Assembly (NCBI RefSeq): GCF_963082655.1
Contig: NC_081553.1
Location: 128,989,736-129,053,735 of the forward strand
Source: Stomoxys calcitrans
Taxonomy: Eukaryota; Arthropoda; Insecta; Diptera; Muscidae
Length of the DNA stretch: 64,000 nucleotides
Direction: 5' to 3'
Made by a program: the position numbers and the translations under genes. Each line of letters opens with the position of its first letter. Position 1 is the stretch's first letter. This document shows, piece after piece, positions 23,203 to 34,399 of the stretch. The notes under the pieces are model-generated. The model worked only from the letters and a program-made list of their open reading frames with translations, made no database searches and was not told the origin of the DNA.

Positions 23203-23564
23203 CTAACGTATAATGAGCGGGAAAATAGTTGAATGATATGGGAACTGTGGATAACAGTCCATGAACCCCACCCCGAAGTAATGCGAGAGCGGTCCCGGGA
23301 GTAGTGCGATATCATTACGTCCAGTACAGTAGTAGTACAAAGTTATCCAGTACAATACATGAGTATTGAACTAGGACCATTAATATCCCTCAGGAATAGG
23401 AGAAGAAAGTTAATTTCTAGTTCGTAACGTTGAACCAACCAGATCGCTTTAAAAAATCTAATAAATTGCTTATATTCACATCTTTTAATTCAGACTAATA
23501 ATATTCAAGAAATCATTGCCTAACAGGTACTTCTTTTGACGCACTCCTAAAAGTACTCTACAGA
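23203..23564. other. Low-copy DNA; nothing recognised
   Basis: No repeat termini or supported frame. A CAGTA-rich patch (about 23318-23365) is present. Confidence 0.45.
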
Positions 23565-24175
23565 GAAGAATTGCGCCCTATATGCGCTCAAGATATAAAA
23601 TCGGGAGGTCGGTTTATATGGGAGCTATATAAGTTTATGACGTCATTTAGACCATGTACGGCACGTATAAGGTCATAAGAGAAGTCTTTATGCAGAATTT
23701 CAGCCAAATCAGACAAGAACCACGCCCTCGGGACATCGGTTTGTATGGGAGCTATATCAGGTGTTAGACCAATCCAGGCCATACTTAGCAAATATTTTGT
23801 CATAGAGGAAGTCATTGTGCTAAATTTCAGCCAATTCAGATAAGAATTTCGCCCTCCAGTGGCTTCAATCTCGAGATCCGTATATATGGGTGCTATATCA
23901 GGTTTTCGAACGATTTGGACCAAACTTAGCACATCTGTTTGATGTCGTAGAAAACGTTATAGTACAAAATTTCGTCCAAATCAGATAAGAATTTAGAGCC
24001 ACAAGTTGTGCAATTGGGAGATTTAGGATGTTTATATGGGAGCGAATAAATTCAATAAAATATTCTCCAGTACAAAATTTCGTCCAAATCAGATAAGAAT
24101 CTAGAGACACAAGTAGTGTAATTGGTAGATCGGTTTATATGGGAGCGAATAATAAAATATTCTCCAGACACAAAA
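23565..24175 (-). mobile_element. DINE-1-like body fragment, no ends
   Basis: About four diverged body units (TTTATATGGGAGC, TTTCAGCCAAATCAGA, AATTGCGCCC) are present. The last two (about 23958-24065 and 24075-24175) are near-duplicates containing CAGTACAAAATTTCGTCC. Confidence 0.6.
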
Positions 24176-24465
24176 TTTGGCTCAGGCCCGGGGCCCTCTA
24201 AATTATATTTCTTAAGACAAAACTTTTTTGAAATTTTTTCTGAAGACAAAATTAGAATTTTTGTAATGACAAAATTTCCTTGAAACATTTTTTCAATGAA
24301 ATTTTCGCTCAAATTTCAATTTTTTAAAGACAAAAATACAATACAATGAATTTCAATAAAATTTGTTCTAAAGGAAATATACTTTTTAGCTCAGGCCCGT
24401 GTCCCGCTTAATAATTTTTTTAACTACAAAATTTTAATGAAGTTTTGTACCTACAATCTTAGGAA
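24176..24465. repeat. AT-rich AAGACAAAATTT-type repeat tract
   Basis: Irregular repeats of AAGACAAAA...TTTTTGAAATTTT are bracketed by GGCTCAGGCCC (24180 and 24390). A related patch lies at 26305-26400. The nature of the family is unknown. Confidence 0.5.
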
Positions 24466-24469
24466 AGGG

Positions 24470-25300
24470 GTTTGCTAATCTAGTCATTGCGTAACACCTC
24501 GAAATATTCGTCAAAGACCCGATAAAGTGTATATATTCTTGAATGTCTCGACGTTCTGAGTCGATCTAGCCATGACCGTCCGTCTGTCGAAATCACGATA
24601 CCAATCGAACGCTTATAGATAGCCGCTCGAAATTTTGCACAGATACTTAATATTGATGTAGGTTGTTTGGGATTGCAAATGGATCATATCGGTTCATAAA
24701 TAGATATAGCTTCCATATTAACCGATCTTCAGATTTAACTTCTAGAGCCTTTGGAAGCCGCAATTTTTATCGGACTTGACTGAAATTTTGCACGTAGTAT
24801 TCTGTTATGACTTCCAACGACTGCGCCAAGTACGGTCCAAATCGGTCTGTAACCTGATATAGCTCCCATATACTCCGATCTCCCGATTTGACTTCTTGAG
24901 CCCTTACATGGCTGAAATTTGGCATGTAGTGTTCTGCTATGACATCCAATAAGTGTGTTAAGTACGGTCCAAATTGGTCTATAACCTGATATAAACCGAT
25001 CTCCCCATATTAACCGATCTCCCGATTTGACTTCTTGATCTCCTGGAAGTCCCAATTTTTGTCCGATTTGGCAGAAATTGTTACTCCAACAACTGTGCCA
25101 AATACGGTTTAAATCGGTCTATGACCTAATATAGCTCCCATGTACACCGATCTCCCGATTTTTATTCTTGATCCCTTACAAGCCACAATTTTTGTCCGAT
25201 TTGGCTGAAATTTTTCATGTAGTAATCTGCTATGACTTCCAACAACTGTCCAAATCGGTTTATAACCTGATATAGGTTCTATATTCGTTTTTCACCGTTT
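24470..25300 (+). mobile_element. DINE-1-like element, family C, lacking the 3' end
   Basis: GCTAATCTAGTCATTGCG, ATAAAGTGTATATATTCTTG and CGATCTAGCCATGACCGTCC give the 5' part. Four body units with TCTCCCGATTTGACTTCTTG follow. No stem-loop is present before 25300. Confidence 0.7.
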
Positions 25301-25435
25301 TCGCGATTCCTTTTTTGAAACACTAAACAAATTTCAATGATAGATATTGACATAATGGTCTACTGAACGAAGTCTGCAAGCCTTTTGCTTTAAAATCTAT
25401 TATCTAAAAAAAATCGCGAAAATTTACTTATGGCA

Positions 25436-26310
25436 AAATTTACAGAAGTAAAAACGTGTTGAGTACCCACCACCATGGATATATTAAACATACCATAACA
25501 TCACTGCCACATCCATAGTTATATCTAAATAGGGGCTAGTCTGGATCATATTTTATTCAGGTCCAGATACCTCTTATACAAGTTGCAGTTTCAACGAAAT
25601 CAGGCAATAAATCCGGTTTTGATGGGATTTAAACCCTACATTGGAAGATTGGTCTAAAGCTGTATCTAAATATCGTCCAATCTGAACCATATTTGAGTCG
25701 AATGTCGGGAGGCTTAAAACAGCTTTCATAGGTTTCTGATCCTTAACCAGTAGATCGGTCTATATGACAGCTATATCTATATATAGTCCGATATAAACCA
25801 TATTTTGATCAGATATCGGGAGTCTTAATACAAGTCACTGTTTCAAATTTCAGCGAAATCGGGTAATAAATGCAGATTTATGGGTTTCAGACCCTAAATC
25901 GGCAGATCGGTCTATATGGCAGCTATATCTAAATACAGTCCGATCTGAATCTTTTTGTTTACCGAATGTCGGGAGGCCTAAAAAAACTCACTGATTCATA
26001 TTTCAGCGAAATCGGGTAATAAATACAGCTTTTATGGGTTTCAGACCCTTAATGGTCCGATTTGGCTCGGTCAATAACTTAAACTGCGTGCAGCAAAAAC
26101 GCATCTGTGCCAAATTTCAGCTCAATATCTCAGTTTTTCAAGGCTGTAGCGTGATCACAACTGACGGACGGGCATACACACGGAGATCGATAAATTGCCT
26201 TCGAATTTTACAAGGATCCAGAATATATATACTTTGTAGGGTCGGAAATGGATATTTCGATGTGATGCAAACGGAATGACTAAATGAATATATCTGGTAG
26301 TAGATATAAA
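25436..26310 (-). mobile_element. DINE-1-like element, diverged family (C/B-like)
   Basis: The left edge has AGTAAAAACGTGTTGAGTACC and CACCACCATGG (3' end, stem degraded). Body units read ATATCTAAATA.AGTCCGAT and TTTCAGCGAAATCGGG. The right edge has AGAATATATATACTTTGTAGG and GATGCAAACGGAATGAC. Confidence 0.65.
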
Positions 26311-26399
26311 AATTCTTAAGACAAAACATCAATCAAGATTTTATCTTTAGAAAACTTGTGACAAAATTTTAATTAAATGTTTTCTAAGACAAAGTATCT

Positions 26400-26519
26400 A
26401 TAAACAGACCAATAATATATATATATATATTAATGGGGTCTTGGACGAAATTTTCCAGGTGTTACACATAGAATGACGAAGTCAGTATACCCACATCTAA
26501 TGGTGGAGGGTATAATAAG
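26400..26519 (-). mobile_element. DINE-1-like 5'-end fragment
   Basis: AATGACGAAGTCAGTATACC, ACATCTAATGGTGGAGGGTA and TAATAAGG form a 5' hairpin in reverse orientation. A TA run precedes it. Confidence 0.6.
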
Positions 26520-27535
26520 GTCAGCATATTGGAGAAAAATACTTCGTTCGGCCATAGAATCATCATAGATTCTATGGTTGGCCATCTAAGTAAGCAGTTT
26601 TCTACAGAAATCCAAATATGTCCTTTAATTATCAACCCAGCCCACTTTTATTTTGGCGTCATCTACTTCCACTGACGGCAAGTCTTGGACACTTCGGACA
26701 TTTCAATTTCCTCTTTTCAGTGAGTTTGGCAGTTTGTTTTGTTTTCGTTTTTCGGCCTCTTTTTAGTGAACTACAAATATTTTTGTAGTTGATGCAGTTG
26801 CTGCAGTTTTTGTTGTGGTGGTTGCCATAATAAAGGCGTGTTTATTGTAATTTACACGCGCAAATATTCACAAAAAAGAAGAGCAACCGATGCGACGACA
26901 AAGTGCAGACACATTCAACGACTCATATGCTTTAAGCTCTTAATAGCACTCTCGAGCTGCCGAACTTCTCCTGTTCTTGCATCTCTTCGTACCCTCATTA
27001 TTCCGCTTTCAAACGCACAGCGGTGAAGAGAGTAACTTACGGTAACAGTGACGAGCAACACAAAACACATTTAGTACGAAAGCGTATGACGTCCCCCCAT
27101 CAATGGCATCGGGAATAACTGGATGGATAGATGGATGGGACGGATGGACGGACGGACGGACCGGCAGCTAACTGAGTGGAACACTGTGAAAAACCTTGAG
27201 TGCGGTCAGTGACCACGAATATATTTCGTTGTTATTTAACCACTCGCCAAAAAGTACGAATTCACAACTCACACTCTCAATTCCCATATTCCCCATGGCA
27301 CACACACACATTATGGACGTCATCACATACGAAAAGAAAGAAAACAAAATAAATAATGAAAAAAGCAGTCAAAATTGTTTGTGTGAATTTTTTGGTCTGT
27401 GCTATTTACCATACGATACTCTCAGTTATGACTACTAGCCATGGAGGAAAACGCACATTTAAGAAGCGAACTAAATGAGCACCCTACAGAAGTTGTTACA
27501 CAAGGCGAAATTAGTCAGTAATAAAATATATTTGA
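26520..27535. other. Low-copy DNA with a GGAC/GGAT microsatellite
   Basis: The run near 27122-27163 (ATGGATGG...GGACGGACGGAC) is not part of a recognisable DINE. The 80-codon frame at 27196 has no motif. Pyrimidine-rich stretches and CA repeats suggest ordinary intergenic or intronic sequence. Confidence 0.45.
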
Positions 27536-27720
27536 GAACGGATAGAGATAACTCTTTAAAATATAAAATTGTTAGAGCTGAGGTGTTCTTAAGTTCATGT
27601 ACAAAACTTCAAGGCCCCAGGTGGCCCGTGCGCCTCTTGGCAGGGCCCTGAATTTGGTCACCTCACCATTTCGAAAAATTTGTTCGGGCTGCCAAAACTA
27701 AATTTTTAGACCGATTTCCA
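27536..27720 (+). repeat. Unclassified dispersed repeat U2, copy 1
   Basis: GTTAGAGCTGAGGTGTTCTT, AAAACTTCAAGGCCCCAGGT, GCGCCTCTTGG and TTTGTTCGGGCTGCCAAAAC align in order with the reverse complement of 61890-61609. No ends or coding were recognised. Confidence 0.65.
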
Positions 27721-27759
27721 ACATGATTATTGTGCTGTATAGTACTCCCTACAAAAAAG

Positions 27760-28015
27760 ATCTCTTAAATTATGCAATATCTATACTGTTTTCGGGTCAG
27801 ATTTGGATATAGCTGCCATATAGACCGATCTCTCGATTTAAGGTTTTGGCCCCATAAAAGTTGTATTTATTGTCCGATTTCGTCTAAATTTAGGATAGTG
27901 AGTTGTGTTAGGCCCTTCGATATCTTTCTGTAATTTGGCTCAGATTGATCCAGATTAGGATATAGCTGCCATATAGACCGATCTCTAGATTTTAAGTTTT
28001 GGGCCCATTTTTTTC
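27760..28015 (+). mobile_element. DINE-1-like family B body fragment
   Basis: Two units share ATATAGCTGCCATATAGACC, GATCTCTCGATTTAAGG, and TTAGGCCCTTCGATATC. Both ends are missing. Confidence 0.65.
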
Positions 28016-28019
28016 GATG

Positions 28020-28575
28020 GTATCGGTGGGTAATGCTACACAGATTGATCAAAGCTAGAGGACAGAGTGGGCATCGCAGTCTAAATTGAGAACGCAGGGA
28101 CTGAAATCTGTTTCCGACTGCCTGCTTATAATACGGTCCTGCAGGCGAAGATACGAGCGATCACGGAATCCGTGGGGTGATGTGCTGTTAACACGAGGAC
28201 GTCGAGTGTAAGAAAGAGCAAACGATTTGGCAAAGGACTTTATGGGCGACGCAGTCCGAGTTAAGGTCGTGGGCGACGGAAGCGAAACGGTCGGTAGGAC
28301 GACAGAAATCCTATGAAGAGATCCGGATCGTAGTAAAACGAGGCTATTACTGAAACGTAAGAAGGAGGTCAGTATAACTTTCGGTATCATAGCGGAACAC
28401 ATAGGACTACGAGCTCACTCAATGATAAGACGTTGAAGAATTTCCTATGTCATTGTCCGGCTTTCGCGGTTAACAGACACCGGCACTTAGGTGAGGACAC
28501 AATTAAAGACATGAACCAACTTAGGGGCATATGGTAAACAATTAAGGATTTTGTAAGTAGCACTGTATTCCTAAC
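28020..28575 (+). pseudogene. LINE fragment L2: decayed RNase H and C-terminal tail
   Basis: This was part of a non-LTR retrotransposon polyprotein, of which only the end remains. Near 28034 the frame reads YTD-stop-SKLEDRVGIAV, an RNase H first motif with a nonsense codon, then CFRLPAYNTVLQAK. After several frame breaks, about 28430-28570 reads KNFLCHCPAFAVNRHRHLGED and then DMNQLRGIW, the Cys/His-rich tail that follows RNase H in many insect LINEs. The segment between cannot be read in one frame. The clade is not assignable. It differs from the L1a/L1b family. Confidence 0.6.
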
Positions 28576-28579
28576 ATAG

Positions 28580-28762
28580 ATTTATTATTCGATTTTGCAT
28601 GGTTAGTTGTATATGTCCTTCGTATTTCTTCCTTCATATCCCTGCCGAATATGATCGGACCATATTTGGATATACCTGGCATATAGACCGATCTCCCGAC
28701 TAAAGGTGTTCTAATAAATTTTCTCCGATAAATTTTATAAATGGCGATTTCCCGAAGATCCC
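28580..28762 (-). mobile_element. DINE-1-like family B body fragment
   Basis: GCCGAATATGATCGGACCAT and ATATAGACCGATCTCCCGAC are body motifs. The fragment ends where a new 5' hairpin starts at 28763. Confidence 0.45.
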
Positions 28763-29230
28763 TTTTATACCCTCCACCATAGGATGGGGGTATACTAATT
28801 TCGCAATTCTTATCCGATTTAGCTGAGTTTGCACATATGATTTTGGTATGGCTTCCAACAGCTGTGGTAATGAGTCCATAGCAAGCTATTGCCGCCATAT
28901 AAACCGATCTCCCATTTATACATTTTGGACTTGTAAAGGTCGCAGTTTTATCCAATTTGGTTGAAGTTTTGTATATGTTCTTTTGGTATGACTTCCAACA
29001 ACTCCTCCAAGTGTGGTCTAAATTGGTTGTTAACCTCATATGGCTGCCATATAAACCGATCTCCTAATTTGACTTTCTGAACCTCTGGAGGGCGCAATTA
29101 TAACTCAATTTGCCTAAAATTTTAGAGTTGGTGATTTTCAATGATTCTTAAAAGCCATGACAAGTACGGTCCATATCGGTCAATAACTTGATATAGCTCA
29201 TATATATTTGAAAAAATCACACTAGGACTA
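28763..29230 (+). mobile_element. DINE-1-like element, family A, core-deleted
   Basis: TTTTATACCCTCCACCATAG with ATGGGGGTATACTAATTTCG runs straight into CAATTCTTATCCGATTTAGC. The ATAAAGTATATATATTC block and the GTCY core have been lost. There is no 3' stem-loop. Confidence 0.65.
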
Positions 29231-29234
29231 GAAC

Positions 29235-31611
29235 ACTCATTTTTTATACCCACCATCGAAGGATGGGGGTATATTAATTTTGTCATTCCGTTTGCAACAC
29301 ATCGAAATATCCATTTCCGACCCTATCTTCTTACATATAAAAATCAATTTGTGTTTGTTTGTAGGTTTGTTTGTTTGTTTGTATGTTTGTGTGTTTCTTA
29401 TAGACTCAGAAACGGCTGAACCGATGACCCCGTGATGAAAATAGGGCAATAAATTTTTTGTTATCTGAAGAGGGGCGGACCCTCCCCCTTCCCCTAATTT
29501 TCAGAAACGCCAGATCTCGGAGATGAGTGGTGCGATTTAAGCGAAATTTTGTGTGCTCTCATATAGTACCGTACAAATAAAGATTTGGTATCCAAATTTT
29601 GGATGGGGTACCTAGGGGGCCGCCCCACCCTAAAACCTACCAAACATATATTTAGACCAATCACGACAACATGGGACTCAAATGAAAGGTAGTGCTAGGG
29701 GGACCACCCCAAGCCCCAAAACACACCTAAATCGGACATATTTACCGACCATGGCAATATGGAACTCAAATGAAAGGTATTTGCGAGTAGAATACGAATC
29801 TGATATCCAAATGTGGGACCACGTTTCTGGGGGTCCACCCCTTCCCCAAACTGGACTTATTTACTGACCATGGGAATATGGGACTTAAATAAAAGGTATT
29901 TGAATGTAGAATACGAGTCTGATATCCAAATATCGGACCAAGTGTTTAGGGGGCCGCCAAAAACATCCCCCAAAGGGGACAAATTTACGACCACAGCAAT
30001 ATGGGGCTCAAATGAAAGGTATTTCGGAGTAAAGCACGAATTTGATATCAATATTCTGGAAAAGTGTCTATGGGGCCACGCCACCCCCACAACACCACCC
30101 AAATAGTAAGTATTTTCTGACTATTGCAATATGAGGCTCAAATAAGAGGGTTTTTAAAGTGGAACGCGAATCCCATATATATTTTCAAGGCCAACTCACT
30201 GAGTGGCCGCCCATCCCACAAAACACCCCCAAATTAAAGGTATGGGGGAGTAGACCACGTATCTGATATCAACATTAGGGGCCAAATGTCTAGCGGACGT
30301 CCCACCACCATAACAACCCCCAAATAGGACGTATTTGCTCACCAAGACAATTTGGGTCTTAAAGAGAGGGGAACTAAATATTCATAGTTTTTAGGGCCAA
30401 TACCCCAAACCGGACATATTTGTTGACTTTTGCAATAAGGAGTTTAAATGAGATTAGAAAACGAATTTGATATCAAATTTTGAGGGTAATGGCAATATGG
30501 GGTTAAATGATATATAGATAATGAGAATAGAGCAAGTTGCTGATATATTTTCCGGGCTTAGTGTTTGGGCGACCACCCCAATCCCCAAGACACTCCTAAA
30601 TCGGGCATATTTACCGACCATGTCAATGTGGAGCTTAAATGAATGGTATTGGGGGATAGAGCAAGAATTGATACCCATTTTTGGGACCAATTTTCTGGGG
30701 GTCAACCCCTTTCTCAAAATACCCCACAAACAGCAATTTTTTAGTGACCAACGAAAAAATTATTCGACCATGGCAATATGTGGCTCAAATGAAAGGTATT
30801 TGAGATTAGAAAACGAATTTGATAATCTATTTTGCGGCCATGTGTTTGGGGGACGCCTCATCCTGTATACTCCTCTTAAGCCAATGGCAATATGGGGTTT
30901 AAATAAATGGTATTTGAGAGAAGAGCACGATGCTGATATTTTTCCAGGGCCAAGTAACTGGGGGACCCCCGAAAACACCACTAAATCAGACATCATGAGA
31001 ATATCGGGCTGAAATTAAGTATTTTAAGAATGGAGTACACCTTACATTCAAACTTAAATTCGTAGACCAATAAAATCATATAGGATTCAGACAAAGGTAT
31101 TGTTAAACTGTTAGTCAAGTTTGCATGGTATTTCACTAAAAGAGCTTTAATTATCGAAAATAAGCATTCCAATGAGACTTTTGATCCATATAAAGTAAAA
31201 GGAGGCGCAGCGGAGCGTGCCCGGGTCAGCTAGTAAAGTATATATATTCTTGATCAGCGTAAAAATCTAAGACGATACGCTACAGTCTTTAAAAATAGAG
31301 ATATCGAGCAGAAACTTTGCACAGGTTCTTTTTATGTCCATAAGTTCGAAGATGGGCTATATCGGACTATATCTTGATATAGCCCCCATATAGACCGATC
31401 CTCCGATTTAGGGTCTTAGGCCAATAAAAGCCACATTTATTATTCGATTTTGCTGAAATTTAAGACAGTGAGTTGTGTTAGGCCCTTCAATATTCTTCGT
31501 CAATTTGGCCCAGATCGGTCCAAATTTGGATATAGTTGCCGTATAGACCGATCAGCCGATTTAGGGTCTTAGGCCCATAAAAGCCACATTTATTATCCGA
31601 TTTTGCTGAAA
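29235..31611 (+). mobile_element. DINE-1-like element, family B, split by Helitron C
   Basis: The left part (29235-29325) has TTTTATACCCACCATCGAAGG and ATTTCCGACCCTA. The right part (31234-31611) resumes TAAAGTATATATATTCTTGATC and continues with body units. The uninterrupted relative at 38913 reads GACCCTATAAAGTAGACATA here, so the Helitron sits exactly between A and T. Confidence 0.8.
29326..31233 (+). mobile_element. Non-autonomous Helitron C, complete, 1908 bp
   Basis: The 5' end is TCTTCTTACATATAAAAATC and the 3' end GGAGCGTGCCCGGGTCAGCTAG. It has the same leader block and about 130-bp internal units as Helitron B. A 163-codon frame (30521-31012) runs through the array and is not a gene. 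There is no Rep/helicase coding. Confidence 0.85.
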
Positions 31612-32800
31612 TATGCACTATTGCAGAGATCGCACTATTCGAGTCGTTATAGATGGGTTCTCATCCAATGAACACAAATTGACTGCAGGTATACTCCAGG
31701 GTTCTGTTCTTTCTCCTTCTCTTTTTCTAATTTTCATCAACGATCTGTTGGGTCAGACATCGAATCCGATCGACTCATTTGCGGATGACTATAATCTCTG
31801 TCATTCGTACTTATTCGACCATATGCCGAGTCTTCGAGAGATTGAGGACAAGAGGCGGGTTATGGACGATACACTCTGCCAGGATTTGCTGGCCATTTCT
31901 GAGTGGGGTCGAATGAATCGAGTAGATTTTAATGCACGGAAGACTCAGTGCTGCTTGTTGTCACACAAACGATTCACTGACCCATTACGATCATCTTTGT
32001 CAATCAATGGTGTAGATGTTGAGCAATCAGAAGCTCTTGATTTTCTAGGCATGAAAATACAAAGTGATGTCCGTTGGGCTAAACATGTATTTGAAGTGTC
32101 GAAAGAAGAATTCAAGTGTATGGGGTTCCTTAAACGGTGTAACAATTACTTCACTCCGCCTGATCTTCTTAACATCTACACCACTTTCATAAGGCCGAAA
32201 TGGAGCACAACTCACATGTATGGGCTGGAGCTTCAAAATCATCCCTGGAGCTACTGGACCGTGTACAGAGGAGACCGATGGCGTTGATTGGGGACAGTGG
32301 GGTATCCAACTCTATTGCCTCCCTTCATAATTGTCGCAATGTGGGTTGTTTGGCGCTGTTCTATCGGTACTTTCATGGTGTGTGTTCGTCTGATATTAGT
32401 CTTCTCATTCCTGATGTAAGAATGTATGTCAGGGATACTAGATATTCCAGGAACTCACACCCGTTTATAATTGATTAGCCAGCGGACAGCACAATGCATT
32501 GTAGATAAAATTCTTAATTCGCCCGAACCGTTCGTATGTGGAATCGTCTTCCGGCTAATGTTTTTCCCACCCACTTTGACATCTAAGGATTTAAGACAAA
32601 TGTCAATAAGCACTACATCCTTTTCCCCCCTCCAACTCCTAATTTCCTCTCGCCAACGCAATGCATTGCATTCATAGGGGACATCCCCTGCGTGTTGGCT
32701 GACTGTAACAATGTAATTTTTCATGGATGGGATAGAAAGCTCTAGAATTTGTTCGCTGTTAAGAACCGGAGCATTCACCCAAAGTCGACCATTGCCTTAA
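31612..32800 (+). pseudogene. LINE fragment L3: reverse transcriptase C-terminal half
   Basis: This would have copied the element's RNA at the target site. The frame 31613-32287 holds RT motifs GILQGSVLSPSLFLIFIND (residues 26-44) and FADD (56-59), the catalytic aspartates, then NARKTQCCLLS and FLGMKI. The frame shifts near 32210. From there it reads LDRVQRRPMALIGD, SLHNCRNVGCLALFYRYFHG and, beyond stops at about 32476, 32506 and 32515, RMWNRLPANVFPTHFDI. The 5' half of RT and the endonuclease are missing. The break at 31612 abuts DINE body sequence. The 'LFYRYFHG...WNRLP' tail suggests a Jockey/CR1-type LINE. Clade assignment is inference. Confidence 0.75.
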
Positions 32801-33644
32801 CCATTCTCAATTTCTGGCCCGTTTTCCCTTTTGACTGAAACCACTTTTCACAAATAAGTATTGGGGCGAGAACATTTGGATATTCGCGAGTATTATCGTC
32901 ATTTTAAGATTTCATTTTGTTATTTATCTACAAACGCATGTGTTTGTAATTGTTAAAGAAGTTTATGGCAATTGCTATACATGAATATCACAATTTGTAT
33001 CCAGAGAATTCATCATTATTGTTTTCTTAAGCGTCACACAAAGAAATTCATTTTCAATTATGAATCATGAAGAGTTGGAATATATAAATAACATTCATTA
33101 ATGGGTGATGTGGCCAATTTCGATGGAAAGTAATCATGGTTGTTAAGCGAATTAAAATTAAAACATAAATAAATAAGAGCAATTGAATAAAAGACATTTA
33201 AATTTGTTTAAGAAATTTTGGGCTCAAGTCATGGGAAAAGATTTGGTAATGGTTCTAGCAGCGATAAGGATCATATCAATTTATGAGGACGTTATCATTA
33301 CAGCGATGACCTGACAATAGAATATGAAGAGAAATGAAACATATACAGTAGCACAGATATGACTACATACCCTTTCATAAATAGCAGTTATGTAAACTGA
33401 TAGTAATGTAGTAAGGATAATTTTTTACCTTAACGTTCTAACTAATCATAAAACTCAAAACCCTGGCAAAATTTTAGCAACAATAGATATTTGGCAGAAA
33501 AACTTTTTAGTTCAACAGATACGTTTTGAAAAAAGTGTTTTTTCAGCGGGGTATGTAAACTTTTCTGTGCCACTGTAAATTATATTGCCAACGATGATAA
33601 TTTATATGTTTAAATTATCTGGCTTCAAAAAAGTATACCCAGGT
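32801..33644. other. AT-rich low-copy DNA; nothing recognised
   Basis: No repeat termini or supported reading frame was seen. Confidence 0.45.
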
Positions 33645-33656
33645 CTATATGACATT

Positions 33657-33972
33657 GCAAATTGCAAATTTTACCCATGAACATTCCACTAAGGACCAGG
33701 GGCAAACTTCTCTCATATCAATGAGTGTAGTCCGATTCAAGTTTAAGCTCAATGATAAGGGGCCTCTTTTTTATAGCCAAGTCCGAACGGCGTGCCGCAG
33801 TGCGACACCTTTTCGGGGAGAAGTTCTTATATGGCATAGTAACTCACAAATGTTGCCAGCATTAGGAGGGGAAAACCACCGCTGAAATTTTTTTTCGAAT
33901 CCTGGCGAGGATTTGAATCTAGGCGTTCAGCGTCATAGGCAGACATGCTAACCTCTGCGCTACGGTGGCCTC
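33657..33972 (-). mobile_element. SINE family 1, near full length, 12-bp target duplication
   Basis: CTATATGACATT flanks both sides (33645-33656 and 33973-33984). The right end is the tRNA-derived head (minus strand: CGTAGCGCAGAGGTTAGCAT). The left end is the GGGTAAAATTTGC tail. The B-box-like region is duplicated (TTCGAATCCTGGCGAGGATT). Confidence 0.9.
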
Positions 33973-34188
33973 CTATATGACATTACCACTGATAAATCGT
34001 CCTTCGATCATATCACTCATCGTCCATCGATCAATTTACAGTACTGCAAGTCCGGAACATTCCCAACAAAGACATGTATACTTACTTACCGATTGAGATG
34101 CTTCAATCTTATAATGTATGGAACTTTGCAATGACTCGGTTAGATCATTGTAAAATGATCTAATTTTTTACATACTCCCTGGGCGCCC

Positions 34189-34310
34189 CGGTAGCAGAGT
34201 TGGCAACGTGCTTGAATTACCAGTGCAGGGATTGTTCAATTCCCACCAGAAGCTTTGGTCTGTCGCTACTGTGTCGTAAAGGACTGCCACTCTTACCTAA
34301 CCTAACCTTG
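34189..34310 (+). mobile_element. SINE family 2 (tRNA-headed)
   Basis: CGGTAGCAGAGTTGGCAACG resembles a tRNA A box and GGGATTGTTCAATTCCCACC a B box. These are followed by AGAAGCTTTGGTCTGTCGC and CTTACCTAACCTAACC. The copy at 59757 shares the body. It is distinct from family 1. Confidence 0.65.
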
Positions 34311-34399
34311 CACACCCCCTCGTTTTTGGGGCTCGTGTCGGGGGGTCCCCAAACAAGCCCTCCCCCCTTTACTTCACTTTAATTGGCTATTTCAAAACA

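Noticed and set aside
28542..29039. 165-codon minus-strand open frame
   Set aside because: It lies entirely in DINE body and 5' sequence (motifs GRSVYM recur in many DINE copies).
30521..31012. 163-codon plus-strand open frame
   Set aside because: It runs through the degenerate 130-bp array of Helitron C. The peptide is made of repeat-unit variants and has no domain.
34189..34310. Functional tRNA gene
   Set aside because: Only A- and B-box-like motifs are present. Acceptor and anticodon stems do not form, and a shared body and a second copy point to a SINE.
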